From Lachnospiraceae bacterium (GTDB taxonomy: Bacteria > Bacillota > Clostridia > Lachnospirales > Lachnospiraceae): a stretch of DNA of 48,969 nucleotides. The stretch is taken from NCBI GenBank assembly GCA_014804365.1, contig JAAUZX010000017.1, positions 72,659 through 121,627 on the forward strand. The letters run 5' to 3'. This document shows positions 16,801-25,133 of the stretch, in pieces. The translations under genes and the position numbers were made by a program. Below the pieces are notes generated by a model. That model worked only from the letters and a program-made list of their open reading frames with translations. It had not been told where the DNA came from and did not search any database. Position 1 is the stretch's first letter; every line of letters begins with the position of its first letter.

Positions 16801-18204
16801 ATGCAGAAAACGATTATGAATATATCGGATGAGACATTGTATAAAGTGTTGGGAGCAGAGCTGAAAGACAGTACAGTCATAGACACCAAGGTGCAGCAAG
16901 CCTATGAAATGATCAGAGAAAAGAGCAGAACAAAAAATAACGGAACCAATAACGATGTAACGGAGAATAAAAGTGCACAGACCGTAAAGATGAAGAAGGA
17001 AGATACCACATGCCGTAAAAACGGCAATATCGTATGGCATAGGGTACTTATCACACTGGGAAGCATGGCGGCGATTCTATGTATTACTTGTATCTTCTGT
17101 GTAATGAATCCGGTCATGGCGAGGGAAATTCCCTTTCTGGGAAATATTTTCGGGAAAATTGCAGATGTATATACTTTCGGAAAACTGCCGGAGGAAGATA
17201 CAGTGAAGTTGCTTAGAGAGGAAGATGCGGGATTCGTGCAGGATGGAGTTGTTGTCCCGGAGGAAGATACGGGTGCCGCATATGGTGGTGAGATTGCTGT
17301 GGAGAATGATCTCGTATCCACGGATGGCGGCATAACGATTTCGATAACGGAAGAATATGCGTCCAATCAGGCGGTTTATATCGGTATTAAAGTGGAAAAT
17401 GAGCAGATATTTCCCGAGATGGTGGCGACCATAGACAAGGGACAGCAGTTTATCAAGGCGAGAACACTGGAGGATTATTCTTTTAATCCGGGACAGCGCA
17501 AGGACAGAAGATATATAGAAGGAAAATTTGTGGATGAGCACACGTTTATCGGCAGTATCAGAATTGATTATGATAATCTCGGCTGGCAGATCGAAGAGGC
17601 GGATGCAGCAACGGACATACCGGAATCTTATACGATGGAGCTGGAGATCACGGAGATTGCCAGTACATTAAAGGATGTGGAGGTTCCGGAGGAGTTTGAT
17701 ATAAGCAATGAAGAATTTGAGCAGATGACGGAGGAAGAACAGACGGCATATTTCAACAGCCTGCCGAAAGCATGGTACGGTATTGAGTATCAGAGCTGGC
17801 ATCAGGCGGGAACATGGCATTTTATCATACCGGTTAGCCGGACGGATGAGAATATCCGGTCAATAGAGGTCAATCAGTATAACGATGCCGGAGTCGGCGT
17901 TGAAAATATTGAGATTTCTTCTATAGAAATGACGGTGCATACAGTGATGCCGGATGAAGCAGCTCTCTGCACTGTGGTGTTTGATGCCGACGGCAGTCAG
18001 ATTGTGAATCAAAACAGCAGTAATGCGGGGTTTGCGATGTTGACCAACGGTCATGATATATCGACGGTATCAATTTATTTCTGTGATATGGATACGTATT
18101 TTGAGTTAGAGGATGCGGATCAAGGGACAGATCTTGCGGAGGAAGAAGTGGAAAAAATAGCGCAGTATAAAGTGACCGTGCCAATATCGGCGATAATGGA
18201 ATAA
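16801..18204 (+). CDS. DUF4179-type anti-sigma factor
   Basis: 467 residues. Cytoplasmic N-terminus of about 80 residues including a helical DETLYKVLGAEL...VQQAYEMIREK segment, one membrane helix (81-103), then the DUF4179 signature after the membrane (NPVMAREIPFLGNIFGKI) and a large external beta-rich region rich in acidic residues. This is the usual layout of anti-sigma factors partnered with this class of ECF sigma factor. AAGGAG lies nine bases before the ATG at 16801; an earlier in-frame ATG at 16783 is possible. Confidence 0.88.
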   Translation: MQKTIMNISDETLYKVLGAELKDSTVIDTKVQQAYEMIREKSRTKNNGTNNDVTENKSAQTVKMKKEDTTCRKNGNIVWHRVLITLGSMAAILCITCIFCVMNPVMAREIPFLGNIFGKIADVYTFGKLPEEDTVKLLREEDAGFVQDGVVVPEEDTGAAYGGEIAVENDLVSTDGGITISITEEYASNQAVYIGIKVENEQIFPEMVATIDKGQQFIKARTLEDYSFNPGQRKDRRYIEGKFVDEHTFIGSIRIDYDNLGWQIEEADAATDIPESYTMELEITEIASTLKDVEVPEEFDISNEEFEQMTEEEQTAYFNSLPKAWYGIEYQSWHQAGTWHFIIPVSRTDENIRSIEVNQYNDAGVGVENIEISSIEMTVHTVMPDEAALCTVVFDADGSQIVNQNSSNAGFAMLTNGHDISTVSIYFCDMDTYFELEDADQGTDLAEEEVEKIAQYKVTVPISAIME

Positions 18205-18219
18205 AAAAAGAAATTTTTT

Positions 18220-18248
18220 TGCAACTTTTTGCGACCGTCACAGGTATT
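18220..18248 (+). promoter_or_regulatory. ECF-type promoter for the vWA lipoprotein gene
   Basis: TGCAACTTTTTG, 11 bases, GGTATT: both blocks and spacing are identical to the promoter at 13126. It starts 15 bases after the anti-sigma stop codon and lies 59 bases before the leader ORF. Together they suggest that the two lipoprotein genes share one ECF sigma factor. Confidence 0.7.
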
Positions 18249-18306
18249 TAATATAGAAACGTTTAAAAGCACGGGAAAAGTGCACCGCACAGGGAGGAAA
18301 AAGTAA

Positions 18307-18354
18307 ATGGAAAGTGCGGCAGAGAACGCTTCGGGACGGGAGGAAAAAGTATGA
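18307..18354 (+). CDS. 15-codon leader ORF coupled to the vWA gene
   Basis: ATG at 18307 reads MESAAENASGREEKV and stops with TGA at 18352-18354, overlapping the ATG of the next gene (ATGA). It has its own GGGAGGAAAAAGTA ribosome binding sequence (18292-18305), an exact 14-base copy of that before the main gene (18338-18351). It could couple translation or be a by-product of a short duplication. Confidence 0.45.
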   Translation: MESAAENASGREEKV

Positions 18355-20135
18355 AAAAGAAGAGTTGTTTTACAAAGGTGGCAGCAGTTACTTTAGCAGG
18401 GGCGATATTTATTACGGGCTGCGGGGGTTCGGATAAATCCGGCAGTGCGCCGGCATCAGATGCCGGGATGACAGCCACGGAAGACGCGGCGGCAGCTGAT
18501 GACAGCGGGTACGGTGAAATGATGGATGGCACCGCACCGGCGGGAAGTTACAATAATACCGAGAGCGCCGCTGCGGCTTCGGAACAATACGCCAGTGCCG
18601 ATGAAGCAGAGGATTATGCGTATTTTGACGCTGAAAAAAAGGTGATGGCATTCGAAAACAGCTATCTGGAGGGCTGTTACGATGAGTGGGAGCCGAAGGA
18701 ATATTATAACAACGAGGAGTACAGCAAGTGGGATGAGAAAGGTTTTGTCTCAGTCATGAAGGAGCCGCTGTCTACTTTTTCAGCGGATGTTGATACGGCA
18801 TCTTACAGTAATCTGCGCCGCTTGATCAACGAGGGATATGATTTGGAGGATCTTCCGGAGGGTGCTGTCAGGATCGAGGAAATGCTTAATTATTTTTCAT
18901 ATGAATATAATGATCCCAAGGGACAGGAGCCTTTCGGTGTTACGACGCAGATCAGTACGTGTCCCTGGAATGAAGAAGCGCAGCTTATGATGGTCGGATT
19001 AAAAACGCAGGATATAGATTATTCGCACGCTCCGGCTTCTAATCTGGTATTTCTGCTGGATGTATCGGGTTCTATGTTTTCCGATGATAAACTGCCTCTT
19101 TTGCAGGAATCTTTCGGATTACTTACAGATAATCTGACAAAGAAAGACAGGGTGTCCATCGTGACTTATGCAGGAGAGGACAAAGTCGTGCTCGAGGGTG
19201 TCAGCGGCGATCAGACAAGGAAGATCAAGAAAGCGTTGAATGCATTGGAAGCAGGCGGCGGTACCTATGGTAGTAAAGGAATAGAGACGGCATACAGACT
19301 GGCCGAGGAGAATTACATAAAGGGCGGCAACAACAGGATCATCTTAGCGACAGACGGGGATTTAAATATCGGATTGACCAGTGAGGAAGAGCTGGAAGAG
19401 CTGATTACGGAGAAGAAGGAATCCGGAATCTTCTTGTCAGTATTAGGATTCGGAACCGGTAATATCAAAGATAACAAGATGGAAACTTTGGCCGATAAGG
19501 GTAACGGCAATTATGCATATATCGACTGTCTGCGGGAGGCGAAGAAGGTACTGGTGGAGGAAATGGCTTCCACGCTCTTAACGATATGCAAAGATGTGAA
19601 GTTTCAGGTAGAGTTCAACCCTGCAGTCGTGGAGAGTTATCGTTTGCTGGGATACGAGAACAGGGCTCTTGCAAAAGAAGATTTTAGCGATGATACGAAG
19701 GATGCCGGAGAGATCGGCGCGGGACACAGCGTTACTGCACTTTATGAGATTATACTGAAGGACTCGCTTGCCAATATGTCCCGGCAGGAAATTGAAGATT
19801 TAAAATACAGTGAACAGTATAAAGAAGAATTAGGCAGTGTTCCGTCAGATTCGGCAGTAGAGGAAGAGTGGCTGACGATCAGCATTCGTTATAAAAAACC
19901 CGCTGAGGACAAGAGCAGTCTGTTAGAATATCCCATCGGATATGAGTGCTATACGACTGATCCGACAGACGACTATATTTTTGCGGCAGCAGTAGCGGAA
20001 TTCGGTCTTCTTGCTTCTCACAGTGAATATCCGGAAGACGCTTCTGTGAAACATGTGGAGAAAGCGTTACGGTCTATCAGACTGTCGGATGAGTATAAGG
20101 AAGAGTTCTTAGGACTTGTGCAGGAAGTGAGGTAA
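18351..20135 (+). CDS. Lipoprotein with von Willebrand A domain (YfbK-like)
   Basis: 594 residues. Lipobox ITGC (Cys 24), a low-complexity Ala/Asp/Ser linker (to about 95), a YfbK-type N-terminal region containing STFSADVDTASYSNLRR, then a vWA domain starting near 234 with the MIDAS motif DVSGSM (D237), a Thr in GGGTYGSKG and ATDGDLNIG, followed by a DUF3520-like C-terminal region (KDVKFQVEFNPAVVESYRLLGYENR...). Metal-dependent protein binding at the outer membrane face is expected; partner unknown. It lies behind an ECF promoter and next to the sigma/anti-sigma pair. Confidence 0.92.
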   Translation: MKKKSCFTKVAAVTLAGAIFITGCGGSDKSGSAPASDAGMTATEDAAAADDSGYGEMMDGTAPAGSYNNTESAAAASEQYASADEAEDYAYFDAEKKVMAFENSYLEGCYDEWEPKEYYNNEEYSKWDEKGFVSVMKEPLSTFSADVDTASYSNLRRLINEGYDLEDLPEGAVRIEEMLNYFSYEYNDPKGQEPFGVTTQISTCPWNEEAQLMMVGLKTQDIDYSHAPASNLVFLLDVSGSMFSDDKLPLLQESFGLLTDNLTKKDRVSIVTYAGEDKVVLEGVSGDQTRKIKKALNALEAGGGTYGSKGIETAYRLAEENYIKGGNNRIILATDGDLNIGLTSEEELEELITEKKESGIFLSVLGFGTGNIKDNKMETLADKGNGNYAYIDCLREAKKVLVEEMASTLLTICKDVKFQVEFNPAVVESYRLLGYENRALAKEDFSDDTKDAGEIGAGHSVTALYEIILKDSLANMSRQEIEDLKYSEQYKEELGSVPSDSAVEEEWLTISIRYKKPAEDKSSLLEYPIGYECYTTDPTDDYIFAAAVAEFGLLASHSEYPEDASVKHVEKALRSIRLSDEYKEEFLGLVQEVR

Positions 20136-20141
20136 TACAGG

Positions 20142-20170
20142 GAATCCCACCGGCAAATTCGGTGGGATTC
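20142..20170. terminator. Hairpin between vWA and Hsp20 genes
   Basis: Perfect 11-base arms GAATCCCACCG (20142-20152) and CGGTGGGATTC (20160-20170) with a 7-base loop, between two convergent genes. The T-run is weak on both sides. Likely bidirectional terminator. Confidence 0.7.
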
Positions 20171-20215
20171 TCATTGAAATATGATCGATAGGCTACATAG
20201 TATGAAGAGATGGAA

Positions 20216-20668
20216 TTACTTGACTTCGATCTTCTTGACGTCTTCCTTCGCGGCAATTTCTTTTTTAGGAAATCTGACTTCCAGAATACCGTTGTTGTAG
20301 GAAGCGTCAATATCACCGGCATCCACATCATTTACACGGAAGCTTCTGGAATAAGAACTGTAATAGCGCTCCTTGCGGATATATTTGTTCTTGTCTTCCT
20401 CATCCTTCTCTTCCTTATGGGAAGCGGAGATGGTTAAAAGATTGTCTTTCAGATCGATATTGATATCAGACTTATCGAAACCGGGCAGTTCTGCCTGTAA
20501 CAGATAGTTGTCGCCCTGATCGATTACATCGGTCTTGAAGGCATCGAAAGTAGCAAGCTCGTTGTTGCCCCAGAAGTTTTTGAAAGCGTCGTCAAACATC
20601 CGATCGAAAGAATCATCGAAAAACATAGGTTTGTAGGTACGGTTGTTAAATAATGCAGGTCTTAACAT
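20216..20668 (-). CDS. Hsp20 / alpha-crystallin small heat shock protein
   Basis: 150 residues. A 40-residue N-terminal region, the alpha-crystallin domain (about 45-140) with LQAELPGFDKSDINIDLKDNLLTI and the GILEV motif (NNGILEVRFPK), and a short lysine-rich tail. An ATP-independent holdase for unfolding proteins. The ATG at 20668 follows AAAGGAGTG; a GTG nine bases upstream overlaps that site. A TATAAT lies at 20688-20693 on the minus strand. No CIRCE element is seen. Confidence 0.95.
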   Translation of the reverse strand: MLRPALFNNRTYKPMFFDDSFDRMFDDAFKNFWGNNELATFDAFKTDVIDQGDNYLLQAELPGFDKSDINIDLKDNLLTISASHKEEKDEEDKNKYIRKERYYSSYSRSFRVNDVDAGDIDASYNNGILEVRFPKKEIAAKEDVKKIEVK

Positions 20669-20883
20669 ATTAATCACTCCTTTTTATATTATATGAAAAA
20701 AGCGAACTTTTTCACTTTGCTATCAGTATGACCGAATTTGGAAATCCGATTCAACCGCGATAGCTGTTTCTTTGTTTATATATGTTATACATCAAATAGA
20801 ACAATGAATCAATTATAGAATAATTAAGTGTTTATTAATAAAAAATAAAATACGCTATGTGTAAGAAATCAAAGCATACTGTT

Positions 20884-20911
20884 TTGAACATAAAAGAGGC
20901 TGTGATATAAT
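20884..20911 (+). promoter_or_regulatory. Extended -10 promoter before a structured leader
   Basis: TTGAAC (20884-20889), 16 bases, TATAAT (20906-20911) with TG one base upstream (TGATATAAT). Transcription is predicted to start near 20918, at the base of a large hairpin. It would serve the acetyltransferase gene at 21187 or a separate small RNA. Confidence 0.6.
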
Positions 20912-20913
20912 AA

Positions 20914-21061
20914 GACATGAAGTTATACTAAGGCGTCAGAGAACGTCGCCTAAGTATAACTAGGTCATGTCTGGGAGAATGTGAAGAGCATGCATCGAAG
21001 ATTCTTCACGGCGCATAACGAGCAAACGTCCGATGAAATCGGACAAAGAGCGCAAAAGCGC
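20914..21061 (+). ncRNA. Series of stable hairpins, candidate structured RNA
   Basis: The 518-base gap between Hsp20 and the acetyltransferase holds no gene but a promoter and consecutive hairpins: 20914-20971 (GACATGA...TCATGTC outer, AGTTATACT(A/T)AGGCG inner), 20981-21009 (GTGAAGA/TCTTCAC), 21028-21044 (GTCCGAT/ATCGGAC, 3-base loop) and 21050-21061 (GCGC/GCGC). Long leader or small RNA. I cannot assign it to a known riboswitch class; there is no terminator before the gene. Confidence 0.4.
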
Positions 21062-21186
21062 GGGCTTGCGGGTTTAAGAGACGTGCAATTGAGCTGTGAT
21101 ATAGCAGCTACAGGCACAACAGCATGCCGGAGCAGTTACATGGATATTGTCATATCATAAGAGAAATGAGGGAAAAGGCCATAATC

Positions 21187-21696
21187 ATGGAAATACAGTA
21201 TAGGATTGCAGCTACAGAAGACTTAACGGAAATATGTGATTTATTCAACAGCGCCATCGATACAATGATACGCAATAAGATTTTCCAATGGGATGAGATC
21301 TATCCGACAGAGCAGGATTTTCGGGAGGATATAGCCAAAAGACAGCTTTATGTCGGCGTGGCAGAAGGGCGGATCGCCGTAGTATATGTGATTAATCAGG
21401 ATTGTGATGAACAATATGCAAACGGTAATTGGCAATACACCGGGGAACCTTATTATGTCATACATAGAATGTGTGTACACCCGGCTTTCCAGAATCATGG
21501 AATCGCACGGCAGACATTGTTTTATATAGAAGAACAGCTTGCAGGATGGGGGATACATGTGATTCGTCTGGATGCATTCAGCGAAAACCCATATGCGTTA
21601 AGATTATATGAGCATATGGGTTACGTTAAGGTGGGAACTGCGGATTGGCGCAAAGGCATGTTCTATTTGATGGAGAAACATTCAGCTTCCCTTTGA
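21187..21696 (+). CDS. GNAT family N-acetyltransferase
   Basis: 169 residues. Opens YRIAATEDLTEICDLFN, and holds the acetyl-CoA site segment RMCVHPAFQNHGIARQTLFYIEEQ (about 96-119) followed by IRLDAFSENPYALRLYEHMGYVKVG. Complete GNAT fold; substrate unknown. The ATG at 21187 is chosen because homology starts there and AAAAGG lies eight bases upstream. It is preceded by a 270-base structured leader. Confidence 0.9.
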   Translation: MEIQYRIAATEDLTEICDLFNSAIDTMIRNKIFQWDEIYPTEQDFREDIAKRQLYVGVAEGRIAVVYVINQDCDEQYANGNWQYTGEPYYVIHRMCVHPAFQNHGIARQTLFYIEEQLAGWGIHVIRLDAFSENPYALRLYEHMGYVKVGTADWRKGMFYLMEKHSASL

Positions 21697-21721
21697 CATA
21701 GAGAGCTGGCAATTAAGAAAA

Positions 21722-21747
21722 ATGCGCAGAGTGATTTCTCTACGCAT
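21722..21747. terminator. Hairpin between convergent acetyltransferase genes
   Basis: ATGCG(C)AGAG at 21722-21731 pairs with CTCT(A)CGCAT at 21738-21747 with a 6-base loop; it overlaps the stop codon of the minus-strand gene. Probable bidirectional terminator. Confidence 0.6.
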
Positions 21748-22612
21748 GGGAAAGAGTCGGAAAAATTAGTTTATCCTGTTCAAACTCATCGAAGCCGCGG
21801 CCTTTTACCAAAAGAGTGCAGTCCTCTTCTCTGAATGCGCAGACACTATAGTCTTCGGCGTTTATCGGTGTAAATCCGAGAATCACTTGTCGTATATCTG
21901 GTCCGAATGCAGCGAGAATATTGTCCAATGGATACTTTTTGGCGGAAAAAATATTGTGAACAGTGAGCGTATCTTTATCTGTCTCCGCAATGACATATGT
22001 GTCATATTTTTCGCTGTAGTAGACATTGTTCTGCATATATCCGATGACGTAGAACATGATCAGATTATTGTTATCGAGCATGTCAAAGCGACTATAGGAC
22101 ACGCTCTGTCGCATGGCACTTTCCAACTTATTCCACTCTTTTCTATTTTTCATAGGGATCTGCACCATACTGCACGCCTGCGATGTAGAAAAAGGTTTTG
22201 TGTATCGGTATTCTGTTGCTTTTCGGAAACCGAATTTTGGATAGAAATCCAGTACGCTGTCGCTTGCAAACAGATAGATGCCGTCTACGGTCTGCTCGTA
22301 ATCCTGGTCGATTTTATTCATGATCTGACGGATGAGTCCCTGATTACGGAAGCGCTCTTCTGTCATGACGGTACCGAGCTGGATGAAATGTTTTCTTTCG
22401 CCGTTCCACATAAAATCTATTGTATTTACCGATACATTTGCAACGACCGCTTCGTCGATTACGATGGAATATGGATTATAGCGGTCGCTCCAGTAGCCGT
22501 TCTGATACCATGCTTCAAAATCCAGCCCGTCAAAAGTTTTTGCGGCAAGAGTATTAAAACTGCGGCGCAGATTGTCTTGAGTGCGGTAGCTGTTGATTAT
22601 GGATGTATTCAT
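21740..22612 (-). CDS. Two-domain GNAT acetyltransferase
   Basis: 290 residues. N-terminal GNAT domain (about 1-150) with LGTVMTEERFRNQGLIRQIMNKI as acetyl-CoA loop and FYPKFGFRKATEY as the closing motif, then about 130 further residues of unknown fold, as in Eis-like or uncharacterised clostridial GNAT proteins. The ATG at 22612 follows GGAGGG by six bases; an earlier in-frame ATG lacks a binding site. Substrate unknown. Confidence 0.87.
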   Translation of the reverse strand: MNTSIINSYRTQDNLRRSFNTLAAKTFDGLDFEAWYQNGYWSDRYNPYSIVIDEAVVANVSVNTIDFMWNGERKHFIQLGTVMTEERFRNQGLIRQIMNKIDQDYEQTVDGIYLFASDSVLDFYPKFGFRKATEYRYTKPFSTSQACSMVQIPMKNRKEWNKLESAMRQSVSYSRFDMLDNNNLIMFYVIGYMQNNVYYSEKYDTYVIAETDKDTLTVHNIFSAKKYPLDNILAAFGPDIRQVILGFTPINAEDYSVCAFREEDCTLLVKGRGFDEFEQDKLIFPTLSHA

Positions 22613-22783
22613 TCTTGTCCCTCCGGTCGGATAAATTGAAATATCACAATACATGTTTTAAAACCATGTACCGTTTATGGAATATATTATATATATCAAA
22701 CACGGTATTGCATACCGCAAATATATTTAGAATAAAATGTGGGTGGAAGAATTATTACTTTTCATACCCACACCACAGCCTAA

Positions 22784-22920
22784 GCGCAGAGTGAAGTTAA
22801 TATCTGAAGGAACCCCTCAAAAAGCGTCGGCACTTGACGAGGTATCTTACGAGTCTAGTGTCCGCTACGCTTTTTGCGGAGCGAGAGCGCGGTGACGCAG
22901 ATATTAACTTCGCTCTGCGC
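22784..22920. repeat. 137-base nested palindromic element
   Basis: Outer arms of 23 bases (22784-22806 and 22898-22920) pair with one G-T wobble. Inside, AAAAAGCGT pairs with ACGCTTTTT, and GGCACTtGAC with GTCtAGTGTC, forming one long rod with a bulge. It holds no credible gene. Likely a MITE-like or REP-like mobile palindrome or a structured RNA; the remainder of the 501-base gap to 23114 shows nothing I can name. Confidence 0.65.
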
Positions 22921-23113
22921 GACCGGATTAGCCAATGTGTGAAAAGCAACACAGAAGAATGCGCGGCTGACAGCCAAATATACGGAGATGGTAAAGTGCG
23001 TACTGCTATGTTATACTTAAAAAGAGCTGTGCGATTTGCGTCTGCGTACTGCTTGTTATAAATTCGTTAAAGCGTCATATCAAGAAGAATGCAGCACAGA
23101 AAAGAGGAAAAAC

Positions 23114-23905
23114 ATGGATTTCGGAATGCCCACTTTAATTGAAAATAAGAATTTAGAGGAGACCGTGTCCTTATGTAAAGAGCTGGGATTACAGTTTATT
23201 GAGCTAAATATGAATTTCCCGATGTATCAGGTTCCTCAATTGGAAGAAACAGCTTATCTGAAAGAGCTGGCGCAGAAGAATGGCATATACTTCACGATTC
23301 ATTTGGATGAAAACCTGAATGTATGCGACTTTAACAGGCTGGTTGCGGACGCATACATGGAGACGGTTGAGAGAACGTTAAGGGTGGCGCAGGAAATCAA
23401 CGCTCCGCTACTTAATATGCACATGAATCATGGAATATACATTACTCTGCCGGATAGAAAGGTGAGGTTGTTCGGAGAATATAAAGAGGAGTATATGGCG
23501 GCGTTTGGGCGGTTTCGCGATATGTGTGAGCGTGTGTCGGGTAATGCGGGAACGAAGATCTGCATCGAGAACACGGACGGTTACCAAAGCTACGAGAAGG
23601 AAGCGATCGACTATCTGTTACAGAGTGATATGTTTGCACTGACATGGGATATCGGACATTCCCATACGTGCGGTAATGTGGATGAAGAATTTCTAATGCA
23701 GCGTAAAGACAGACTGTATCATTTCCATATTCATGACGGTCTGGGAAATAAGAATCATCAGACACTTGGAACGGGAGAGATTGATCTGTATCAAAGGCTC
23801 GGTATCGCGCGTGAATGCGGGTGCCGGTGCGTGGTGGAGACGAAGACGGTTGAGGCACTGCGAGAGTCTGTATTGTGGCTGAGGAATTCTGGAGAGTATT
23901 GTTAA
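23114..23905 (+). CDS. Sugar isomerase/epimerase, TIM-barrel family
   Basis: 263 residues with the xylose-isomerase-like TIM barrel pattern: an opening strand and helix with LGLQFIELNMNFP, metal-ligand positions in LLNMHMNHG, CIENTDGY (Glu), TWDIGHSHTCG (Asp and His), FHIHDGLGNKNHQTLGTGEIDL (His and Asp) and VVETKT (Glu). Metal-dependent isomerisation or epimerisation of a ketose or polyol is expected; exact sugar unknown. The ATG at 23114 follows AGAGG. The fructokinase gene follows 26 bases on and probably shares a message. Confidence 0.88.
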   Translation: MDFGMPTLIENKNLEETVSLCKELGLQFIELNMNFPMYQVPQLEETAYLKELAQKNGIYFTIHLDENLNVCDFNRLVADAYMETVERTLRVAQEINAPLLNMHMNHGIYITLPDRKVRLFGEYKEEYMAAFGRFRDMCERVSGNAGTKICIENTDGYQSYEKEAIDYLLQSDMFALTWDIGHSHTCGNVDEEFLMQRKDRLYHFHIHDGLGNKNHQTLGTGEIDLYQRLGIARECGCRCVVETKTVEALRESVLWLRNSGEYC

Positions 23906-23931
23906 GCGAAAAAGAAAAGGAGAGAAATCAA

Positions 23932-24807
23932 ATGAGACTGGGAGCATTGGAGGCGGGCGGCACCAAAATGGTGTGTGCCATAGGAGATGAGACTGGCAGG
24001 ATATTTGAGCAGATATCGATACCCACAGAGACACCGGATATTACGATGCCGAAGCTGATTGCATATTTTGAGGAACGAAAAGTGGATGCGCTTGGGATAG
24101 CGAGTTTCGGTCCGATCGAACTTGACAGGGAGGACCCGAAGTACGGGTATATAACGACCAGTACGAAGAAGGCGTGGATAGATTTTGACATGGTAGGCAG
24201 TTTTGCGTGCGCACTTCGCTGTCCGATCGGTTTTGATACGGATGTCAACGGTTCGGTGCTCGGAGAGGTGACTTTCGGACAGGCCAAAGGAAAGAGTTGT
24301 GTGATCTATCTTACGATCGGAACAGGGATCGGCGGCGGTATTTATATAGAAGGAAATCTGCTGCATGGAATGTTGCACCCCGAGGCAGGACATGTGTTAA
24401 TTCGGAAAAGAAGCGATGACCGGTATGCCGGCAAATGTCCTTATCACGGAGATTGTCTGGAAGGACTGGCAGCTGGTCCAGCCATTGAAGAACGATGGGG
24501 AAAGAAGGCGGTCGAGCTTGCGGACAGGCCGGAAGTATGGGACATGGAAGCGGACTATATTGCGCAGGCGCTTGTGGGATATATTTTGACGCTGTCACCG
24601 GAAATGATTATTCTGGGCGGAGGCGTTATGCATCAGGAGCAGCTTTTTCCTTTAATCAGAGCGAAAGTGAAAGAGTTTCTGGGCGGCTATATTCAGGCAA
24701 AAGAGATTGAAGATATAGAGCACTATATTGTACCGGCAAGCCTGCACGATGATCAGGGGATCATGGGGTGTCTGGAGCTGGCACGCCGCGCGGCAACGGA
24801 AAAATAA
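23932..24807 (+). CDS. ROK family fructokinase
   Basis: 291 residues, close in pattern to Bacillus fructokinases (GmuE/YdhR type): N-terminal ATP loop GALEAGGTK (3-11), the FGP motif SFGPIELD, substrate motif TDVNGSVLGE, TIGTGIGGGI, and the ROK zinc motif H...C.YHGDC (HPEAGHVL, then CPYHGDCLEGLAAGPA). It would phosphorylate fructose with ATP at C6. AAAAGGAGAG lies ahead of the ATG. Coupled with the upstream isomerase gene, so the pair may feed an unusual sugar into glycolysis. Confidence 0.92.
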   Translation: MRLGALEAGGTKMVCAIGDETGRIFEQISIPTETPDITMPKLIAYFEERKVDALGIASFGPIELDREDPKYGYITTSTKKAWIDFDMVGSFACALRCPIGFDTDVNGSVLGEVTFGQAKGKSCVIYLTIGTGIGGGIYIEGNLLHGMLHPEAGHVLIRKRSDDRYAGKCPYHGDCLEGLAAGPAIEERWGKKAVELADRPEVWDMEADYIAQALVGYILTLSPEMIILGGGVMHQEQLFPLIRAKVKEFLGGYIQAKEIEDIEHYIVPASLHDDQGIMGCLELARRAATEK

Positions 24808-24813
24808 TCAAAA

Positions 24814-24840
24814 ACGGAGGCGTACGTATTGCGCCTCCGT
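24814..24840 (+). terminator. Terminator after the fructokinase gene
   Basis: Perfect arms ACGGAGGCG (24814-24822) and CGCCTCCGT (24832-24840) with a 9-base loop directly after the stop codon; the T-rich tail is weak. Confidence 0.75.
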
Positions 24841-24886
24841 CTATTAGATTTCACGTTTATGCACGAGTTTGCGAAGCAAATCTCGC

Positions 24887-24909
24887 AATTGAGCAAAGCT
24901 CAATTTTTT
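24887..24909. repeat. AATTGAGC short palindrome with T-run
   Basis: AATTGAGC-aaa-GCTCAATT (24887-24905) followed by six T's, at the 3' end of the minus-strand HPr-like gene. The same arms with another triloop occur at 35767-35785 and a variant at 28966-28984. Terminator-like on the plus strand. Confidence 0.6.
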
Positions 24910-25133
24910 CAATATATAAAAGGAGCAAGTTTCTCCTTGATTCCCTCGTCATCAGAATCGTATCTAAGGCAAACCGGTCTGGTTAAATCTAACGCCATTA
25001 CTCCGAGAATGGATTTGGCATCAACAGTTCTGTGCCCTTCCCCCAGATCAAAGGTTAAATCAATCTTTTCAATTATATCTACAAACTGCCTAATCTGATT
25101 AACATTATTAAACTTGACATTCACCTGCTGCAT
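24909..25133 (-). CDS. HPr-like protein lacking the active histidine
   Basis: 74 residues with the HPr fold pattern: an N-terminal strand, helix NQIRQFVDIIEKID, a middle strand, and VDAKSILGVMALDL matching the HPr Ser-46 region, then a C-terminal helix. The GLHARPA segment with phosphorylatable His-15 is missing (NVNQIRQF instead), so it cannot carry sugar-transport phosphate. The serine of the regulatory site remains (about residue 41). This recalls Crh of Bacillus, which acts only through Ser-46. AAGGAGG precedes the ATG. The 328-base gap upstream holds no recognised feature. Confidence 0.82.
   Translation of the reverse strand: MQQVNVKFNNVNQIRQFVDIIEKIDLTFDLGEGHRTVDAKSILGVMALDLTRPVCLRYDSDDEGIKEKLAPFIY

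Noticed and set aside
20669..20760. CIRCE operator before the Hsp20 gene
   Set aside because: No TTAGCACTC-N9-GAGTGCTAA was found; a plain TATAAT promoter suffices.
21000..21075. c-di-GMP (GEMM-I) riboswitch
   Set aside because: AGCAAAC, a GAAA-containing loop and GCGCAAA recall the class, but the connecting stems do not fit its consensus and an acetyltransferase is not a typical target.
22834..23061. Open frame of 75 codons
   Set aside because: It runs through the arms of the 22784-22920 palindrome and has no ribosome binding site; its sequence follows from the repeat.
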